Under the pieces are notes generated by a model. It did no database searches. It saw nothing but the letters and a program-made list of their open reading frames with translations, and had not been told where the DNA came from. From Streptomyces tardus (lineage in GTDB: Bacteria > Actinomycetota > Actinomycetes > Streptomycetales > Streptomycetaceae), in NCBI RefSeq assembly GCF_018101125.2, contig NZ_JAELVF020000001.1, positions 3,712,720 to 3,776,719 on the forward strand: a stretch of DNA of 64,000 nucleotides, given 5' to 3'. The first letter of the stretch is position 1. Each line of letters starts with the position of its first letter. Shown here piece after piece: positions 60,056 through 64,000 of the stretch. The position numbers and the translations under genes were made by a program.

Positions 60056-60933
60056 CCCTCGTGCTGAGCGCCTGCGGCCACGCCCACGGTGGCGTACCAG
60101 TGCTGCGGGACTTCCACTACGAGCTGCCGGACGGCCTCACGCTGCTGCTCGGCCCCGAAGGGGCGGGCAAGAGCACACTGTTGGGGATTGCCGCCTCGGA
60201 GCTCACCCCCGACTCCGGCACCGTCGCCCTCGACGGCGAGCCCGCCGGCAGCCACTCCTACCGGCGCGCGGTCGGCTGGATGCCGGACGGCGTGATGCCG
60301 ATGACCGGGCTGACCGCACGCGAGTTCGTCGCCTATGTCGGCTGGCTCAAGGGCATGCGCCGCGGCAAGGCGTGGCAGGCCGCGGGCCGGGCGCTCGAAC
60401 GCGTACGGCTCACCGAGTACGCGGGCAGCAGGACCAGCCGTCTCGCACCGGACGGCCTCGCCCTCCTCGGGTCGGCCACCGGCCTGGTCCACGGTGCCCG
60501 CGTGCTCCTGCTGGACGAGCCGACCGCCGGACTCCACCTCCACCACCGGGAGGTCTTCCAGGACGTGCTCCGCGAACTGGTCGACGAGGGCGATCTGCGG
60601 GTGCTCCTCGCCACCGCCGACCCGGCCACGCTGCCGGCCCTGGCGACCGACGGTGCAGCGGACACCGTCGACACGGTCACGGTGCTGGACACCGACCAGG
60701 ACGAGAGCGCGCCGCTGTACAGCGGCACCGCCGAGGACTTCCTCTCCCGGGCCCCGGAGGGGACCGCACGCGGCCGGGCGCCCGCCGCCGCCCTGGCCGC
60801 CGTACTGGGCTCCGGGCGGGGCTCCGGACGGGACTCCGAACGGGGCTCCGAACGGGGCTCCGAACGGGGTGACGCCGGACCGGATGGCGTACAGGGCTCC
60901 GGGGCGGATGGCGCGGAGGGAACCGCCCGATGA
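60052..60933 (+). CDS. ABC transporter ATP-binding protein without a clear signature motif
   Basis: A 293-aa ABC-type ATPase. Walker A is LLGPEGAGKSTLLG near residue 38, and Walker B is LLLDEPTAGLHLHH near 160. The expected LSGGQ signature is replaced by LAPDGLALLGSATGL. The usual switch His after Walker B is also not evident (LLATADPATLP). The C-terminal 50 residues are Gly/Ser/Arg/Glu-rich with SERG repeats. It is coupled at both ends by ATGA overlaps. It may be a regulatory or degenerate ATPase rather than a normal transporter motor. Confidence 0.8.
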   Translation: MTLVLSACGHAHGGVPVLRDFHYELPDGLTLLLGPEGAGKSTLLGIAASELTPDSGTVALDGEPAGSHSYRRAVGWMPDGVMPMTGLTAREFVAYVGWLKGMRRGKAWQAAGRALERVRLTEYAGSRTSRLAPDGLALLGSATGLVHGARVLLLDEPTAGLHLHHREVFQDVLRELVDEGDLRVLLATADPATLPALATDGAADTVDTVTVLDTDQDESAPLYSGTAEDFLSRAPEGTARGRAPAAALAAVLGSGRGSGRDSERGSERGSERGDAGPDGVQGSGADGAEGTAR

Positions 60934-61361
60934 GCGAAACGAGTTGGGCGGCGGACGCCACCGGGGTCATGGAGCTGCCCTCGGGGAGGCTGGTGCGCGG
61001 CCGAGGGCTGCGCGCCCCGCTGCCGCCCGGCCCTCTCCCGGAGTTCGGGCTCTACCTCCAGGGGCGACGCCCACCGGAGTTCGACTGGCCGGGGGAGTGG
61101 GTCCGGTGGCCCGACTTCCGGCTGCCCACGGACAGGCCGGAGTTCGCCGTCGCGCTCGCCGATCTGTTGGAGCGGTCCGCGCACCAGCGGGTGGAGATCG
61201 CCTGTGGCGGCGGCTTCGGCCGCACCGGCACCGCGCTGGCCTGCCTCGCCGTCCTCGACGGGGTGCCGGGCGACCGTGCGGTGGCGTACGTACGGCGTGA
61301 GTACCGCCCGCGCGCCGTCGAGACGCCGTGGCAGCGCCGCTTCGTCACCCGCTTCGGCTGA
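60930..61361 (+). CDS. Cysteine-type protein phosphatase (small, PTP/DSP fold)
   Basis: A 143-aa protein with the CX5R phosphatase loop ACGGGFGRTGTALACLAVL near residue 91. An upstream general-acid candidate Asp lies in RWPDFRLPTDRPEF. The C-terminus YRPRAVETPWQRRFVTRFG is typical of small actinobacterial members. It has no signal peptide. It starts inside the stop codon of the ATPase gene, so its job may be tied to that membrane operon, but the target is unknown. Confidence 0.85.
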   Translation: MSETSWAADATGVMELPSGRLVRGRGLRAPLPPGPLPEFGLYLQGRRPPEFDWPGEWVRWPDFRLPTDRPEFAVALADLLERSAHQRVEIACGGGFGRTGTALACLAVLDGVPGDRAVAYVRREYRPRAVETPWQRRFVTRFG

Positions 61362-61466
61362 CGCCCGCCACCACCGTCGTCCCGTCGGCTTCCCGGCTCT
61401 TCGCTTCCCGTCCGGTTGGCTTGCTGTTCGCTTCCCGGCGGTTGGCTCTCGCCGGTTTCGGCGCGT

Positions 61467-62291
61467 TCAACGCGCGGTCGGCGCCACGGAGTCGAGGAAG
61501 GACAGCAGCGCGACGTTGAAGGCGTCCGGCTGTTCCAGGCCGGGCAGATGGCCCGCGTGCTCGATCACCGAGAGCGAGGCGCGGCGCAGCAGCTCGTGCA
61601 GTGCGCGGGCGTCCGCGACCGGGGTGTACCCGTCGTCGGCGCCGACCGCGACCAGAACCGGTACCTCCAGCGCGGCCAACCCCTCGCGGTAGTCGGGTCG
61701 TTCGGCCCGGCCGCGCAGCGCCGCCGCCGCTGCCCGGGGGTCCGTGCCGCGCATCATCCGCAGTACGTGCGCCGCCACCTCCGGCTGGTCCGTGACGTTG
61801 TACGGCGCGATCATGCGGTCGATCACCTCCTGCGCGAAACCGGCCATACCCTCCGCCAGCAGGCGGTCGGCCAGACGGTTGCGGAAGGTTTTCCCGTCCT
61901 CGGACTCGGCGACCGGCGAAGTGTCGGAGAGCACCAACGCCCGTACACGGTCCGGGTGTCGGACGGCGAGGTCCATGGCGATCTGGCCGCCCATGGAGAC
62001 CCCGCCCACCACCGCGTCCGACACCCGAAGCCGGTCCAGCAGCGCCACCAGATCGTCGGCGAAGTCCGAGAGGCAAGTGCGTTCCGCGCCGGCCGGCAGC
62101 GCGCTGCGCCCGTATCCGCGCAGATCGGGCACGATCACCCGGTACCCGGCACCGGAGAGCGCGCGGGCCTGCGGCTCCCAGAGCGTGTGGTCGAAGGGGT
62201 GGCCGTGCACGAGGAGTACCGGCGGGCCCTCCTGCGGCCCGTACAGCTGGTGGTGGAGAGTTGCACCGTTCACGCTGGATTCCGCTGCCAT
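61467..62291 (-). CDS. Alpha/beta hydrolase (3-oxoadipate enol-lactonase-like)
   Basis: A 274-aa alpha/beta-hydrolase. The oxyanion segment is LLVHGHPFDHTLW near residue 28, the nucleophile elbow VGGVSMGGQ near 98, the Asp lies in VGADDGYTP, and the catalytic His in IEHAGHLPGLEQP. The layout resembles enol-lactonases and related esterases. It has no signal peptide. ATG at 62291 begins AAESSVNGATLHHQLYG. It stands alone; the substrate is unknown. Confidence 0.87.
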   Translation of the reverse strand: MAAESSVNGATLHHQLYGPQEGPPVLLVHGHPFDHTLWEPQARALSGAGYRVIVPDLRGYGRSALPAGAERTCLSDFADDLVALLDRLRVSDAVVGGVSMGGQIAMDLAVRHPDRVRALVLSDTSPVAESEDGKTFRNRLADRLLAEGMAGFAQEVIDRMIAPYNVTDQPEVAAHVLRMMRGTDPRAAAAALRGRAERPDYREGLAALEVPVLVAVGADDGYTPVADARALHELLRRASLSVIEHAGHLPGLEQPDAFNVALLSFLDSVAPTAR

Positions 62292-62478
62292 GCCCGCCAG
62301 CCTATGCGGCGCCCGCGCCCGGTGAACGCCCCTGCCCGCGACCGACCGTCGGCCGGGAAGGGCAGGGCAGCAGGGGCGGCGGAGGCCGAGCGAGTCGCCG
62401 CGCACGGCAGCGGGGACGGCGGCGGGGAGGGCAGCGAAGGCGCCGGCGCTGAAGACGGACCGAGCCCGTCTGCCCGAA

Positions 62479-63849
62479 TCAGCGGCGCAGGGCGCGGCGT
62501 TGCAGGGCCTCCAGGGGACCGTGGTCGTGGCGGCGCAGCCAGAGCACGGCGAAGACGACCAGTACCAGGCAGACGGCGGCCCACAGGCCCATCACCCACC
62601 AGGGACCGCTGTCGGCGAACCGGGCGGCCAGGCCCGCGCCGAAGCCGTACGCGAGGAGGGCGCAGAGCACGTTCTGGAGTACGTAGCAGCTCAGCGCGGT
62701 ACGACCGACCGCCGTGAGTCCGGCGGTCAACGGGCCGGGGCGGCGGGTGCGTTCGACGAGGATGCCGATCAGCCCGAGGTAGCCGACGGCCACCAGGGGC
62801 GCGGTGACGTAGCGGTTGACGAGGACGAGGTCGGTGCCGCCCGCCGCGGCGAGCGCCGACAGCGGGACACCGAGTCCCAGCCCCCAGGCCGTCATTCGGG
62901 TGCGCAGCCGTCGGCCGGTCTCGTCGGACCCGAACGCGCCCGCGCGGTGCAGGCGCACTCCGAGGAGGAAGAGGAAGAGCAACAGGCCGAAGGAGAGCAG
63001 GGGTTCGGCGCGCAGGGCGAGGGCGTTCTCCAGCCGGAAGAGGACCTGATCGAGGTAGCTGCCGTGGGCGTAGAGGTCGACGATCTCGGGGGAGGTCGAG
63101 CTGTCGGAGCCTGCGGAGTCGTCGCCTGTCACCAGCGCGGCGGTCAGGAGCGTCATCAGCAGCAGATGGAGACCGGCCGCCCACCGCTGCGCGCGGCGAC
63201 GGCTGCGTTCGCCGCGGGTCAGCAGCCAGGCGACCAGCAACGAGACCACCGCGTACCCCATCAGCACGTCCCAGGCGAAGACGAGGACGAAGTGCACCGT
63301 TCCCTCGGCGAAGAGGAAGAGCGCGCGCAGGCGGTAGCGTCCGGGCCACGGTCTGCCGTGGCGGGCCGCCGAGTCGTACTGGATGGCGAGCCCGACCCCG
63401 AAGAGGATGGTCAGCATCGCCAACCCCTTGCCGTTGGCGAGGAGTTGGAAGACGGTCGAGACGGACTCGGAGAGGCTGCCGTAGCGCTGCTCGCCCACCT
63501 CACCGGTGAGCACTCCCCACTCGCCGCCCGGAGTGGTGAAGATCCAGATGTTGGTCATCAGGGTGCCGAGGATGGCGACGCCGCGCAGTACGTCCAGCAT
63601 CGCGATCCGCCGCCGCCCGGTGCCGGGCGCCCCGCTGCCGGACGCCTCGGAGCCGGACACCTCGGAGCCGGACGCCTCGGAGCCGGATGCTTCGGAGCCG
63701 GACGCCCGGGTGTCGGGCGTCCGGGTGTCGTGGCGGCAGGCGGCGGCGGTGTCGGCTGCGGACGCTTCGGCGGGGGCTTCGGCGTCGGACGGTTCGACAG
63801 CGGTCGGTCCCGTGGCTCGCCGGGCGGGGTCGGCGGGGGAGTCGGTCAT
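62479..63849 (-). CDS. DUF418 family membrane protein
   Basis: A 456-aa membrane protein of the DUF418 type. The first 80 residues are hydrophilic with GSEAS-type repeats. The family segment MLDVLRGVAILGTLMTNIWI follows. About ten membrane helices span the rest, including FVLVFAWDVLMGYAVVSLLV and LLSFGLLLFLFLLGVRLHRA. The DUF418 signature YVLQNVLCALLAYGFG lies near the C-terminus, which is positively charged (RRALRR). Function not established. ATG at 63849 is used; an upstream start at 63945 would add 32 residues. The gene runs leftward. Confidence 0.85.
   Translation of the reverse strand: MTDSPADPARRATGPTAVEPSDAEAPAEASAADTAAACRHDTRTPDTRASGSEASGSEASGSEVSGSEASGSGAPGTGRRRIAMLDVLRGVAILGTLMTNIWIFTTPGGEWGVLTGEVGEQRYGSLSESVSTVFQLLANGKGLAMLTILFGVGLAIQYDSAARHGRPWPGRYRLRALFLFAEGTVHFVLVFAWDVLMGYAVVSLLVAWLLTRGERSRRRAQRWAAGLHLLLMTLLTAALVTGDDSAGSDSSTSPEIVDLYAHGSYLDQVLFRLENALALRAEPLLSFGLLLFLFLLGVRLHRAGAFGSDETGRRLRTRMTAWGLGLGVPLSALAAAGGTDLVLVNRYVTAPLVAVGYLGLIGILVERTRRPGPLTAGLTAVGRTALSCYVLQNVLCALLAYGFGAGLAARFADSGPWWVMGLWAAVCLVLVVFAVLWLRRHDHGPLEALQRRALRR
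63641..63700 (-). repeat. Four tandem 15-bp units in the DUF418 gene
   Basis: Four near-identical copies of GACGCCTCGGAGCCG (plus strand) encode the Ser-Gly-Ser-Glu-Ala/Val repeats of the N-terminal tail. Length variation would stay in frame. Confidence 0.85.
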
Positions 63850-64000
63850 GTCTCCATCGTCCGGCGACAGGCCGCGGTGTACGTCCTGAGCTGCGACGAC
63901 TTCGCCGTACGACGAAAGATGCAGCGCGGTTCGGGAGGTCGGCACCGCAGGAGGACGGTGGCGACCTCCCGAGCCGTCACCGCTCCTCGGCCCCGGCAGG
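63850..64000. other. Window edge, upstream of the DUF418 gene
   Basis: About 150 bases of probable upstream sequence. I see no gene start or clear promoter before the window ends. Confidence 0.4.

Overview
The window is high-GC actinobacterial DNA (roughly 72% G+C by eye, third codon positions almost all G or C). Gene order, GTG starts and ATGA/GTGA stop-start overlaps point to Streptomyces or a close relative. It divides into a conserved chromosomal core (about 1-40,500) and a more variable accessory part (about 40,500-64,000). No rRNA, tRNA, CRISPR array, insertion sequence or prophage was found.

Core, left to right: rpsT and lepA diverge. An acyl-CoA ligase (fadD-type) follows, with a palindromic operator candidate just upstream. 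hemW, a DUF3097 gene and a metallo-beta-lactamase-fold gene run leftward. The heat-shock pair hrcA-dnaJ2 sits behind a clear CIRCE operator. Next are a nitronate monooxygenase gene coupled to rsmE, a HIT gene, an RNase Z gene and a divergent pair (GH4 glycosidase / PfkB kinase). The cluster phoH-ybeY-CBS/CorC protein leads, past a lipoprotein gene and a degenerate cytidine-deaminase-like gene, to era. A TerB-domain gene and leuA run leftward; leuA has a 15-codon Leu-rich leader peptide and mutually exclusive stems, i.e. an attenuator. An orphan emfourin-type inhibitor gene, recO, uppS and glyS follow. Then comes a zinc uptake operon, znuA-znuC-znuB-zur, with Zur boxes laid over the znuA promoter and start codon. 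dusB, ppdK, a Tat-exported PhoX-family gene and an Rpf/LysM/M23 cell-wall hydrolase gene behind a ydaO-type (c-di-AMP) riboswitch complete the core.

Accessory part: a conservon (cvnA-B-C-D plus two cytochrome P450 genes), all coupled by 4-base or larger overlaps. The sensor gene cvnA is broken by an intricate patchwork of inverted and direct copies of its own sequence, with 7-12 base microhomologies at the joins. Then come an AraC-type regulator gene, a VOC-fold gene, a three-gene molybdenum hydroxylase operon (2Fe-2S, FAD, Mo-pterin subunits), a frameshifted F420-dependent reductase-like gene, a SanA/YdcF-type gene, cutA, a gamma-glutamylcyclotransferase gene and a subtilisin-family protease gene with unusual active-site surroundings. 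A GNAT gene, a small operon (membrane protein, ABC ATPase without a recognisable signature motif, Cys-type phosphatase), an alpha/beta hydrolase gene and a DUF418 membrane protein gene close the window.

Most convergent gene pairs are separated by long perfect hairpins that should act as terminators in both directions. The observations most worth checking are the cvnA rearrangement, the promoter/operator/start-codon overlap at znuA, the leuA attenuator, and the palindromes in front of the fadD-type, MBL-fold and uppS genes.
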